From: Glandiceps talaboti
Lineage: Eukaryota > Hemichordata > Enteropneusta > Spengelidae
Assembly (NCBI RefSeq): GCF_964340395.1
Contig: NC_135559.1
Coordinates: forward strand, 5,062,501-5,126,500
Direction: 5' to 3'
DNA: 64,000 bases
Made by a program: the position numbers and the translations under genes. The number at the start of each line of letters is the position of its first letter. Position 1 is the stretch's first letter. Below, in pieces: positions 52,559-64,000 of the stretch. The notes under the pieces were generated by a model that had not been told where the DNA came from, ran no database searches, and saw only the letters and a program-made list of their open reading frames with translations.

Positions 52559-55500
52559 TACATTTGTTCACAATTGTCGATTATGGTTATCAAATTTTCC
52601 AATTAATGAAACCTCTGAAGATAAAACATGACAATACTTAAACTTTGTATGATTACCAAAAATATAGAAAAGTGGTTAAGATTTGTGTTATGTTGTGTTT
52701 TTCAGAAGGATGGTTTAGCTCCTACACACATAGCAGCAGCCATACCAGGTGAAGAGGGAGTTGAAATCATGAGACTACTACTACAGGCTGGAGCTGATCC
52801 TAATGTACGGGCACATGAAGAAGAACTAGAGGACAAGGTGGGGTCAAGGGTCAAGGGTCAAGGGTCAGGGGTTTAAAGGCATTGGAGGTATCGAATTCAG
52901 TTGAGGTGTACAAAAACACACTCGTGCATGAACAAATTCTAATGATCATACACCAAAGTTTTAAAGCAGTAATATTTATGATTTCATTATTTTGTTGGCA
53001 AAAGAGAAATTAGAGGCAAGCCATGCAGATAAATGTTTTCCCTCAGCAACAGTGTGGGGTAAAAAGTACCTTCATGATGAGTACAGTACTGTGTCTTCAA
53101 TGAAGACTTGTCAAAGACAGTAAATAATAAAATCTGTCTATGTTCCCCCAAACTGAATTCTTTGCTGAATCTTAAACACTGGAAACAGTGTAAGAATTAC
53201 TAGATTTCCCCTGGGCCCTCCTCAGTTCATAACGAGTAAAATGTTATTGCATGTACACTGTGTGCTTTAAATGCTGACAGACTGTTAGTGCAAGGTAACT
53301 AAACTATTCCACTCATTCTCTTTGTAGGAAGAAGACATACCCCATGGTACTCCAGCCAAAATGAAACCAGGTCTAGATGACAGTGTCAGTCTGCTAAGTC
53401 TTGAACTTGAAGAACGTGGTGATAATGTTGGTGGTCGTACTCCATTACATATAGCATGCCATAGAGATGACAACCATAAGGTAATCATTTATGTGACTTT
53501 GGCTATTGTAGGGGAATACAGATGTGAGATATCTAACAGACAGGCTTGTACTTGATACTTGCATTATGTAACTGACTGTTTGTTTCCTTAGAGACTATAT
53601 GATAATCATCAGCTGATTTTGACCCTTGTAGGTGAACACAAGTATCAGGTATCAAACAGGAAGACTAGTGATTTATACTGTAACATCTAGAGATATGTGT
53701 AGTTGTTTTTGAGAGATTTTGGTTTTGATTGAAAACTGTTGTCAAATATTTTTACATTGGGTTGTAATTACATTTACCTAAATCGTTTGACAAAAAGGGA
53801 AGAAAAGTCGTGTTATGATTAAGATTTTATGTGAGTGGAAAGAATATCGATAGAGATTATTAATACGTTTACATAAATTCCAATTCTTAAAAATAATATG
53901 TAAATATAGAAGAACATCAAGCGTAATATGAAATGTGTTGAAGGTTGATTCCAATCAGTTGTGCATGTATGCACATTACTCTTCTTGTCTCCAGGAAACC
54001 ATGTACATGTTGTATGTGGATCACTTAGTCCACTTAGTCCCCCTCCCCTCCCCCACCCCCAGCTCCCTTCCCATTACTCCATATTCAGATATAGAAAGGC
54101 ACTGTATTCCATAAAACAGTTTAGTTGATTATGTAACTACTGTAAATGAAGTCAGAATGGTTGCTATGTTAATATCTTTTTCATGATTTTAACCCATGAT
54201 GTATCAATTTGTGTTTTTCAGTTAGCACAGCAAGTTGTTCATTTATTGTTGGAACATGGTGCTAATCCTAATGTATTGTGTAATGGACAGTCACCTTTAT
54301 CACTGGCTATTGGTAGTGGTAATGATCTGGTGAGTTAGTCTTTAGTATCTTGGAAAGGGTTGAATTTATAATGTACAGAAACTTTCAATACTGCATTACT
54401 ACTATCGGCGGTATTAACAAACTGTTATTAGTAATCCTCCTGGTCCCAACTGGGACACAAGGCTGCCACCAACTTCTGCCACTTTGGCTGGTCTTTTACA
54501 CAGATTGAGCTTCACTCCATGTAAGACCTACATGCTGCATTAGGAATGAAAAGTAATCAATAGACTTTGGTTGAATTATCACAGAAACAAAGTAGTTTTA
54601 GTTATATAGCTGAACTATTATTTCCACATTATCGGGTTTTCTGATGAAACACATAACAATGTTGAATTTGTGTGCTCCTACTTGTCTAGTTCTTATACTA
54701 TTTTTTCATCTATTTAATTACAGGCCATTGATGAGTTACTATCACATAATGCCAATCCAAGTCTACCACTAGGCCATGGTATTGGGAGTGCACTTTGTGC
54801 TGCATCGAACACAGCATTTGAACACAGACGAGAACCTCAACAAAGAATTGGACTGGTAAGTACACTGATTTTATATAACACATTCCCACAACAAAGTCAT
54901 GCCCAAGTAATGTATAGCATTACCCCTTGGCACAGACCTAAAGTGGCACAATTTATTACAGTTTTCCCAACTCTCTTGGGAGTGTATATAATCCTCACTA
55001 CTAAAGGCAAACAGAGTCATCCATCACACAATGCTCATATCTTGCCAGGTACCCATTTCTACAGGTGGATATACAAGGTACTAGTCTGGTTTAAATCTTC
55101 CCCATGGAGTTTAACCACAAATAACAGTCATAGGGTATTAAAATAGTCATGATGAGCTAGCCAGTCCCTGCCATTCTGACAACTAACCAGCCTGGCACAA
55201 TACATTACTATGCCTCTATGGGATGCTATGTATACAAAATTTTGAAACTACATCTATAAGATGGGGTGGAAAATATTCATCAGGTTTTATATGCTTCAGT
55301 GCTCTGCTGTTCAAGTTATAATTTTTGTTACCCATTTCTTACAGATTGATAAGTTGATACAAGCTGGTGCTAACATCTTAGCACCCATCTATGTTGGAAG
55401 TAAAAAACAGCTTGGTACAGCTGTGGACTATGCATACTGGATGTTTAACCTTGTAAGTTTAAATGTTTAAATCAAATTCAACTGTGTATATGTGTAATTT

Positions 55501-58500
55501 ATTGATTATGATAACTACACTTTGAGTGTCATAATTGACTAGAAAAGACAAACTGCTATGGAAAGATGGATATTCATTAACCGTTACCCCCCAAAAAAGT
55601 TGGTTGAAACCAGGGTAGTTTAACTGTCTTAATGCCTCACATCTGTGATTGCTATATATTGACAAGTATGGTTATTTTAAAAAACAAGTACCCACTAAAA
55701 TTCATAAACAAAGAATAAGTCCAATATTTCAATCTATCTTTTACAAACTATTTAACTGCATATACATTTGTAGTAGTTGTGAGTTTGTCATTAATGTGTA
55801 CATGTTTTGTATGGGACTTCATGATGTCATTTACCAATATAGACAGTTACCAGGGTGACGATAGAGTGGTAACCATGACAACTTGATTTATCACAAATGA
55901 CTTAATCTGTATTGTTCATATCTTTTTTTTTCTTCTAACTATCGACAGTTCATATTAAAGGAAAAAAGGGTAGAGATCTTCCATGGCCTGATTTGTGTGT
56001 AATCACTTAAAGAGAACCCCACCCCAACCCCCTCCCACACCCCTACCCCTACCCCCCAGCCTAAACCCACATAAATTATTCTTCATACGATGTTACCTGA
56101 TCAAAGCATGTGTGCATGAGTTCACTTCTTGAACCCTGATTGATTGAATTTCATGACCTTTGAATGAATTAATGAATGAGTTTTATTTATTCATGAATAC
56201 TTTACAAATATACGAATCATTTGTGAATATATTTGTGTGATTATTTTCAACATGGAATGTGTCACCTTGAACTCAATCTTATTTTTGAAACTTTGCAAAT
56301 GAAATGCAGATATTCTAGATTAAAAATAAATTATAATCAAATCAAACTTATTATTTTATGCAGTCAATTCTTCTACTTGAATGTGGTTTATCAATCAATT
56401 TTATTTGATGTTTATGACCAGTAATGTTTGTAATTTGCAGGATCGACGTATCGCTCACATGCCGTACCATGCATTAACACATGCTGAAAGAGATACATAC
56501 AATGCAAGAAGGAAACTACTTGGTCATATGGGAGATCTGTTGAGGGAAGCTGCTGTTCGAAGAGAACAGGAAAGGTTGGAAGCTGAGGAACAAGACGGAA
56601 GAAGAAGTAAGTTTGTGTGAAGGACAGTTGTTTTGAGAAAGATAATTTTCATACCATGGTGAATTTTTTTTTCTTCAAATGATGTCACTTTCATTATTAT
56701 AAAACTTCTTTAAAACTATCAGGGATCTTTGTAAAGTTCTGTTTCTTATTGTACATTGTATAAATGTCTATTTATTATACCCACAGGTGTTAGTCCAAGT
56801 CCAAACTTTGTGTACACTGGGGCTGGTGCTAAAGTCCCTGACAGTGCTGTCAGACCTAAGTCTAAGAAGACCAAGAGAACCAGTGGTACTGGTGAGGTAC
56901 AAGATGGTAAACAAGTAGTGTTCCATAATGTAGCCAAAGATAGTCTGGGACAGGAATATCCATTGTTAGATAAAGAAGACGATATCTATGTCAGGTGTGT
57001 AAATTAACATCTGTTTGTTTGTTTGTTTGTAATAGTTCCTGAATAGATTCATAGATACATGTAAAGGTTATTTGAGGATAGTTGAAAGATTTTGTTAATT
57101 GCTAAAAAGACTCACAGTGTAAAACTGATGAAATAAATTTGTTTACAGTACCCAAGCTTTCCGGCACAAATGTCTCACGAAAGTATCATTCTTTTGAAAT
57201 GTCAACTAAATTCTATTTGTCAGAAGTGATTTTACCATAAAATTCATGTTATGTTGTTACTAAATTGTAATTTTTGCCTTACATGAAAGCACTAACTATT
57301 CAAATTAATATTATATTCCAAAGTACATCATTACTATAAACAAGATTCATGAATGTTTTGTAGTGACTGAATTGCTGAAGTTTGATATTTGAGAATTATG
57401 TATACCTTCAAGTATGTTGATATCTACATGTGTGATATCTATATATCTACATCAGAGGTGCTGACAACTTGAAAGCGAATGTAGTACCATTTATGTGTTG
57501 TGACACAAGAGGGCGCTATTCATATTTGATTTCATTGAATTGTTCGTTATTGTATATTATTTGTAGTGTGAATCTAATGATCTTATGAAGTGTGAATGAA
57601 ACTGGTAATGGCATGATAATAAGTTAGTGAATGTTTTGGCATGAGAGCTATGCTTCAATGTTATGAGATTCCTTGATATGTTTGGCATGGACATAACTCT
57701 ACATTTGAAGGTTCATTTGATGACTTCTAACTGTGCATGTCAATAGCAAAGGCATAGCATGTAATTGAACCTTTTCACCCCTCTGTTATGGTTTAGCCCC
57801 ATTCTTGTTAATAATGAGGCTTGGCCTATGTACAGGGAAAGGGTTCTATTGAAAAGAATTTTGATGGGGACTAGATTTTGTGCAATGTTAAGATGTTGAA
57901 TTTGTAACTTTCGGCATCTGATTTCAATAGAAAGTGAAAACTCATTACAGTATAACTGTATGATATACCACCAGTACACAAAATCTTACCCCCTGACTTA
58001 CTTCCAAGTTAGTTGCATGAAATAATGAATTTATTGATTGCATGCATACCAATAGATAGATGACAAATAACTGTTAAATTTTCATGTTACTGAAATGTGT
58101 AGTATAGAAAATACCTCTTATACACATCTTCTCTCACAAGCTTAGAACTCAACAGCTTTCAGTCAACATTAGGAAATTATGAAACTGAGCACATTTCCCA
58201 CCAATTTTTTTTTTTTTTAAATTCACATTTTTTTATAATTTTTGGGCTCAGTTCATATTTTAAACTAAAATACTGGAGATATATCTAAGTAATGTATTTA
58301 TATCAAAATGTTGAAAAGGGAGTTAGTATTTTTTGAAACATTTCATAAATAGTGGATCAACAGATCTTTCACACTGTGAGCATAGAAATATAGATAAACT
58401 GTAGTAACATCCTAGTAGATATAAAGAATGCACTGCACATTTTATCACTGGTAATTATGTTAGCTTGTTTCATGTAATTGTAATGCATGTCATTGTAACA

Positions 58501-61500
58501 CTCAAGACCTGCTATTTGCATCATTTAAGAAGTTTTTAATCATACACATAATTGCATTACCTTAGTTGTCATGGTAACACTTAAGTATATTTTAACTTCA
58601 CTGGGATCTTTTGCGTTAACTATAATTGCATTTCCCTCATTGCTATGGTGATGCACATTTTGATTTCATTGCTGTGTTTGATGGTAAATATAATTGCATT
58701 CCCTCGCTGCTACGCTGATGCTTATTTTAATTTCATTGGTGTGTTTGATAATATATTTGCATTTCCTTAGTTGCCATGGTGACACATTTTAATTTCATTG
58801 GTGTATGGGTTCTATCATTAAATGCTTAATTATCTCCTTTTTTTTGTATTCTTTTTTTATGTGTTTATTTCCTCTTTGCAATTCTCACTGTAATGTACAT
58901 TGTACATACCTCCTCTCGTCTTGGTGTTGGTTTATGTTAATTTCACTGCACTGATATAGGGCCAGAAAAGCTGACGTACTCGCAGTAAATTTAGAAGATT
59001 CCCAACTCACTCACTCCGCAATACGTAGTTTAATGCGTAGAGGGCGGCAAAACACAAGGTTGGCTTATATTTTTTACAAGTTTTCTTTTTGTTCCCATTC
59101 AATTCTATGTTATTATGAATTATGCATATTAGTGTGAATTTTATTTCCAAATCATGTATTAAGACTTCTGGACTTTTGAAAGTTTTGTTTTATTAATGTT
59201 TTTCTCTCTCATATGTTTATGATGGTGTAAAAATGTTTCTAAGTCCAAGATTGTGCCGAGCTAAGATTTAGGTAGATTTGACATCTAAGATGATATATCA
59301 CAGACAAAGGTTCTTCCTTGTCTCTCTGTGAATACATTGATGATATTGCTATCATGCCTATTTGTTAATGGTTTATAATAAACACCGCCCTCTAGTGGCT
59401 GAGCTGTGTTGTGACATCATGAACATATGATTTCACATGATGTCACAGCACATTTTGTTCTGTACTGTGTATATTTGTACATATGTAATTCTAAAATGAG
59501 TATTATGTATGTTTATTTTATGCACTGACTCTACTCGAAATGGGGTTATGGTTACTTGTCTAGTTCCTGACGATCGTGTTTGGATTTTACACTACGTTAT
59601 CGTCACAGAGTGTGAAGATAACGTAGTGTCAAATCAGAACACAGTCGTCAGGAACTAGACTAATGGTTACAGACTATGTCAGTTTAAATCACAATTTTGT
59701 GTGTCAGGAAGATATTGTTTGATATGAAGGTTGTGCCCTAGACTGTAAGATACATTGTGTCATTCAGCCCTAAATAGTCTCCTCTGTGACATGGTATGGT
59801 AAAGTGTTGCACAGCATGTGGTGTCTCACAGACTACATTACACTTTTTAGATATGTCATGTTATCCATCCCTAATCATAAGTCTCAGTTAGCCAGACTAG
59901 TTATCATTGAGGCTCACACTTAACGGCTACTGTCCCAAACCGCTATTGTGGATGGCAGTAGCTTTAAGCAAGAACCTCCAACAACGAGAGTTTGCTTTAT
60001 AATATGTCCAGCTTCTCTTTCAGTGGTATCTGATTGGTTAGTATGACACATTGCATCTTACAGACTAGTTAATAGTATCCCACTGAGGGCAGTCAGTGTT
60101 CCTTCACATGGCCACTACAGAGTGTATGTCAAAATAACATAGATTAGTATCCCACTGAGGGCAGTCAGTGTTCCTTCACATAGCTACTAAAGAGTGTATG
60201 TCAAAATAACTAAACATAGACTAGTTGGCATTACAAAAGATAAATATCCATCCCCATGCTTTATTAGAAAGGATGATATGCCTGTCAACCAGAGGGGACA
60301 TTGACTTGTTTTTTACTCTCAGTAGTAAAGTCTGTCAAATTTTACCATTTTATCAGAGAAAGTTATCTGTACTTTCTCACACAAGATGGAATTTTAAAAA
60401 AGTCAACAACAGATTTTCTGTTTTAAGACCTGACGTCTGTGTATGAAAAGTATAAAAACTGTGTCTGACTTTATTCATTTCTAACAGTGGATGCACATTA
60501 AAAGGTCGCACAACACTTCTAAAGTAAAGACCGTTTTACCAGAAGTGAAATGTTTCACTTTTTAGGTAGGAATTAATTCTCAATGATAACAGTGAATACA
60601 TGCTAACATGTGTATTTTTGTCTTGTGTACAAACAGCATACTATCAACAACAAGGTAAAATGTACAAAGTGCTGATGTTGTAGATGTGATAAAATGAAAA
60701 TAACATTCCCAACCATTTCCATTCGCATCAAAATATTTAATATCAGTCTGAAGATTTCACAATCAATTTTCATTGTTTTTTATTGAAAAACTCTGCTTTC
60801 AGTCTCCAGCTAAGAACTTCCTAAATAGTCACTTGCTGATGAAATGTAGAAATAATTCTATGAGATCATTTACGATGATACTATTACGTTAGGATAGCCT
60901 AAGAAAGTGTAATCAGATGATTAATTTATCTTATTAAATGTCTTCCACAATATCCTTATCAAAGTTAGAAAATTATCACATAAAATCACTTTTAAAAGTC
61001 CATTTTACTCCGTTCACACTATAAGACCTATTCTCCGGAGAATCAGTATGCTATATTGTTTTGTTTGTCTGAGCTAGCCCTACTTGTAATCTTTAAGTCT
61101 ACTGTTAAATTGTATTCAACTTCTGGTAAAATAGTCTTTTACACACTTTGACCTCACAAACACTTGACATTTGACCTCTTGACCCTTAACCCCACTATCC
61201 TGATATTAACTTTTGTATCCTTTGTTGCTGCCTTTAGTATGACTGGTAGGAATAGACACCCTCCAATAAGGTGATCACACTCAACAATTTCAACCCTGCC
61301 CACCCTTATTCTCCTGTATTGTGGAATAACCTATTGTTGTACACAGTGGGTTTGTACCAAAGCAGTGAAGTATAGGGTGGAGAAAATCCTGGTGTGACTT
61401 AACTTTCCTAACTTGGAGTTGGTTGATGTGTACAAATACTTTGGATTTTTTTTTCACTAATGCTGCAGTGATTTCTCTTAAATATGTCTAATACCATATT

Positions 61501-62878
61501 TTTTTCTTTAAAAATTTTTTTCTAACAAACTTGTGTTCAGAATCACTCTAAATATATATTTTAAGCACCAGAACAAACAGAATGTCTTTGCTAACATTAA
61601 TAACTGAAGTGATGATACAGCTAATCATAGACCCTATGAGCTAATACAGCTTTAACAACCAAAAAGTTGGCTACACCTTGTATTGATAACGTCCACTTGA
61701 TGGCATACTAAGGCTGTGATGTACTAGTAAAATGTGTGAGAGACTTCAATTTTGGTTCAACAGTGTTTGTCATCTTTGTAAAACAATTACCCTGGTGTGG
61801 TGTGTCTGCCAGCATTGTAAATTACACCACAGGTCTCTTTATAGCACTGTCGAGATACACCGCTATCATTGCGCCAACTGAAAAATATGCTCTGGCTTCT
61901 CGATACAGACGTGATAGGGATTGACCAATATGTGAGGGCGCCCCGTCACGTCGTACCTTAAAGACTATGCAACAATGAGTATTTGTATTGTTCCTGCCAG
62001 TGACTGTTTATGGATCAATGTTCCTTTAAATTATCATTGGACATGCCTGATGACACGTTTCTCTCACGCACTTATGCAAACATCATAGCTGTAATATGCC
62101 ACTAGAGGGCACAAGTCATTAAAAAGGTGTATAGGTTGCAGTTTATTGGAAAGGGCTAAAGACAGCAAACTTTATTTGAAACGTTAATAGAGGGCGCACT
62201 TTATTGGAGTGGGTGATAGAGGCGCTTTTTATTGAAAAGGTTTACTGGTTTGTTTATCTCATTTATGTTTATGGTTTTTAGCACAACTGAACTTGTTCAG
62301 TAGTGCTATAGGGATCGCCCGGCGTCTGTCTGTCTGTCTGTGTGTGTGGATGTGTGTGTGTGTGTGTGTAAACAACTTAAAGTCAAAAACCGCTGAACCG
62401 ATTGCCACGATATTTGGTGGGTCCATTACTTTGGGTGTCTAGTTGGGAAATTGTTCAAATCAAAATGATCGCATCACAGGTGTGTGATTTGGGTCAAAAA
62501 ATGTGATTTTTGGTCAAAAAACTTAAACTCAGAAACTACTGGGGAGATTGGTGCGAAATTTGGTGGGAACATTCTTAAGGGGGTGTAAAGTAAGATTTGT
62601 TCATGAGGGTGAGGTTTTTTTTTTTTTTGTTTCTCATCTCCAATGGAATAGTCAGGCGGGTCGGGCGGGCGAAATAAAAAAAAAAGGGGGGGCAAGAAAA
62701 AAAAATGTATTTTTTCAGTTCTATTCTCTGTCCTTTCTGTCCTGTTAGTCTCTATACAACTTCATTTCTCTTCTCTTTATTGAATTCCTTGTTACAAGTC
62801 TCTTTCCTTCATTTTAGCAAGGGTGACAAGTCTGTAGAACAACTTTGTAAGAAGATGATTAAATACTTATCATCCTGA
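40571..62878 (+). CDS. ANKMY1: ANKMY1 orthologue: MORN and ankyrin-repeat protein lacking a visible MYND finger
   Basis: Fifteen exons join in frame to 3039 nt (1012 aa plus stop): 40571-40873, 46408-46554, 48510-49074, 50103-50272, 50689-51203, 51695-51866, 52706-52837, 53328-53480, 54222-54329, 54724-54855, 55345-55452, 56441-56606, 56787-56994, 58960-59058, 62818-62878. Residues ~31-180 carry six or seven MORN repeats (for example [17 protein letters not shown]), then [14 protein letters not shown], which closely parallels human ANKMY1. Ankyrin repeats span ~345-835 ([10 protein letters not shown]-like, [42 protein letters not shown]), often one per exon. Exon 5 ends in an acidic spacer. 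Exons 12-13 ([19 protein letters not shown]; basic KSKKTKR) match the post-ankyrin region. Vertebrate ANKMY1 ends with a MYND zinc finger; no Cys/His-rich exon appears after 57000. The last two exons are the weakest: exon 13 donor gtgtgt, exon 14 donor gttggc. A phase-compatible alternative end lies at 60488-60527. Function is poorly known; expression in ciliated cells is often reported for such proteins. Length compares with about 940 aa in human. Confidence 0.85.
41631..41785. mobile_element. Palindromic element, CCCCAATAT family, copy 1 (ANKMY1 intron 1)
   Basis: It starts TCCCCCAATATATTTGTTTC, then ATTCAGCC, and ends GGCTGAATGAAGACAAATAT, then TGGGG. The inner blocks GTGACCTAAGGAGTCTTGTC and GACAAGTAGTACCAG are shared with the copy at 49724-49859. 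Confidence 0.8.
41944..42043 (+). mobile_element. ~100-bp TIR element, TCGCAAACC family, best copy
   Basis: Left end ATCGTCGCAAACCACAGCC and right end AGCTCTGGTTTGCGATAA are imperfect inverted repeats. The core has GACACCGTCCAAAACATGCC and GGCGGAAGAAATAAC. Copies: 11115-11196 (diverged) and 23961-24047 (inverted). Confidence 0.75.
42845..43115. repeat. ~60-70-bp tandem array, four copies (ANKMY1 intron 1)
   Basis: AAAGAACAACTTATGAATGT, then ATCTCTACCTGTGTAAATAA and CACACTTGTGATAAACAAT repeat. Units 1 and 4 have an extra TTTCATTG insertion. Confidence 0.95.
44824..44929. mobile_element. ~106-bp palindromic element (ANKMY1 intron 1)
   Basis: TAGCCTAGAATCCAGGTGAT, then TTTGAATTTTGATTTACCC is inverted as GGGGAAATTAAAATTCAAAA, then GCAATGATTCTAGGCTA. 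The spacer is only about 20 bp (ATCTTGCTGGAAA region). Confidence 0.8.
45860..46015. repeat. ~60-bp tandem array, three diverged copies
   Basis: TTATGTATGTCACTTGTATT, then AATACAATCT and AGTTCAATATTGCCTACAGT recur three times before ANKMY1 exon 2. Confidence 0.85.
46555..48509. other. ANKMY1 intron 2, no internal feature of note
   Basis: AT-rich intron without long frames or arrays. The only recognised item is a lone inverted copy of the 52-bp unit of the 38.7-kb array, at 48092-48165. Confidence 0.6.
49724..49859. mobile_element. Palindromic element, CCCCAATAT family, copy 2 (ANKMY1 intron 3)
   Basis: It starts TTCCCCAATATATTTCTTCA, then TTCAGCTGAGG, and ends CAGTTGAATGAAGAAAATAT, then TGGG. 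The core GTGACTTAAGGGGCCTTGTC matches copy 1. Confidence 0.8.
50250..50560 (+). repeat. Tandem copies of the ANKMY1 exon 4 donor edge
   Basis: The real edge (CATTACTAGCTACAGCT, gtaagtaaactttagt, cagtgcaggaggaggag) is followed by two diverged copies. At 50373-50450: GCTTTATTAGCTACTGCTGT, then AAGTACTTTATAGTAAGTGC. At 50478-50560: CTGCTCTACAAGCTGCTACT with no clean donor. Spacing is about 110 bp. G-rich GGGGGAGG filler separates the units. Confidence 0.8.
51231..51507. mobile_element. 277-bp TIR element flanked by TA (ANKMY1 intron 5)
   Basis: The ends are TAGCCCCATCTACA and TGTAGACGGGGCTA. Internal inverted blocks include CCTACCTGAGG / CCTCAGGTAGG and TCAGGACGGTTTCAGGA-like sequence. No coding capacity. 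The outermost TA pair may be the target duplication, as in Tc1/mariner-type elements. Confidence 0.75.
52519..52558. repeat. (CAA)n microsatellite
   Basis: CAA run in ANKMY1 intron 6, opposite a minus-strand polyvaline frame. Confidence 0.95.
58555..58835. repeat. Degenerate ~85-bp tandem repeat (ANKMY1 intron 13)
   Basis: TTGCATTTCCCTCATTGCTA, then TGGTGATGCACATTTTGATT and TCATTGCTGTGTTTGAT-like units recur three to four times. Confidence 0.75.
59548..59670. mobile_element. 107-bp hAT-like non-autonomous palindromic element with 8-bp target duplication
   Basis: ATGGTTAC occurs at 59548-59555 and again at 59663-59670. Between them the element runs TTGTCTAGTTCCTGACGATC ... CGTCAGGAACTAGACTA, an almost complete palindrome (also ACACTACGTTATC / GATAACGTAGTGT around CGTCACAGAGTGTGAA). 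The 8-bp duplication and short TIRs are hAT-like. Confidence 0.85.
59739..59835. mobile_element. AGTCTGTAA-family element, diverged copy
   Basis: It starts TAGACTGTAAGATACATTGT and ends GTGGTGTCTCACAGACTA, inverted ends as in the copies at 6276 and 31888. Confidence 0.55.
60070..60215. repeat. ~77-bp direct duplication
   Basis: AGTATCCCACTGAGGGCAGT, then CAGTGTTCCTTCACAT and AGAGTGTATGTCAAAATAAC occurs twice with few changes. Confidence 0.9.
62275..62606 (+). repeat. Interspersed repeat, copy 2 (see 22332-22680)
   Basis: Same start, order and internal microsatellite as the copy at 22.3 kb, in the same orientation. It breaks off at TTTGTTCATGA, followed here by a T-run. Confidence 0.9.

Positions 62879-64000
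<1,122 letters not shown>

Noticed and set aside
60488-60527. Alternative ANKMY1 terminal exon ([12 protein letters not shown] then stop)
   Set aside because: Phase and acceptor fit, but the exon at 62818 gives a more protein-like end; kept only as an alternative.

Overview
The window is AT-rich eukaryotic nuclear DNA. Its coding exons are short, split by canonical GT-AG introns of about 0.1 to 6 kb, and match bilaterian protein families. Simple repeats, local tandem arrays and short palindromic DNA-transposon remnants fill the space between exons. A non-vertebrate bilaterian, probably a marine invertebrate, fits best; I cannot name the phylum. All gene models were built by hand from splice signals, reading phase and remembered family sequences, not from transcripts.

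Four protein-coding genes can be assembled. (1) 5-9464, + strand: a MINDY-4/4B-like deubiquitinase-fold protein of 331 aa, apparently without the catalytic Cys segment and with Lys at the expected catalytic His position. (2) 19292-16627, - strand: a complete 163-aa stand-alone nitrobindin, the domain at the C-terminus of vertebrate THAP4. (3) 24547-34654, + strand: a complete ten-exon ATG4A/B-type autophagy protease of 399 aa with Cys78, Asp279 and His281 and a C-terminal LIR-like motif. (4) 40571-62878, + strand: an ANKMY1 orthologue of about 1012 aa with MORN repeats, ankyrin repeats and a charged C-terminal region, but no MYND zinc finger that I can find.

Layout: MINDY4B-like gene (0-9.5 kb); repeat-filled convergent intergenic DNA (9.5-16.6 kb) with a 45-bp minisatellite, a 151-bp array, a large palindrome and a decayed copy of nitrobindin exon 1; nitrobindin (16.6-19.3 kb); head-to-head spacer (19.3-24.5 kb); ATG4 (24.5-34.7 kb); spacer (34.7-40.6 kb); ANKMY1 (40.6-62.9 kb); tail of simple repeats. 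The head-to-head nitrobindin/ATG4 pair followed by ANKMY1 recalls human 2q37.3, where I remember THAP4 and ATG4B lying head to head and ANKMY1 nearby, so this looks like old conserved linkage.

The most striking pattern is repeated local tandem duplication across exon-intron borders. The ATG4 exon carrying the catalytic Asp-x-His exists in three graded copies, one of them an in-frame, splice-competent 48-nt extra exon. The nitrobindin exon 2 acceptor has four decayed copies behind it. The ANKMY1 exon 4 donor edge has two decayed copies after it. A weaker case follows a MINDY4B-like exon. At least nine palindromic or inverted-repeat element types are also present, including an almost intact 107-bp hAT-like element with an 8-bp target duplication.
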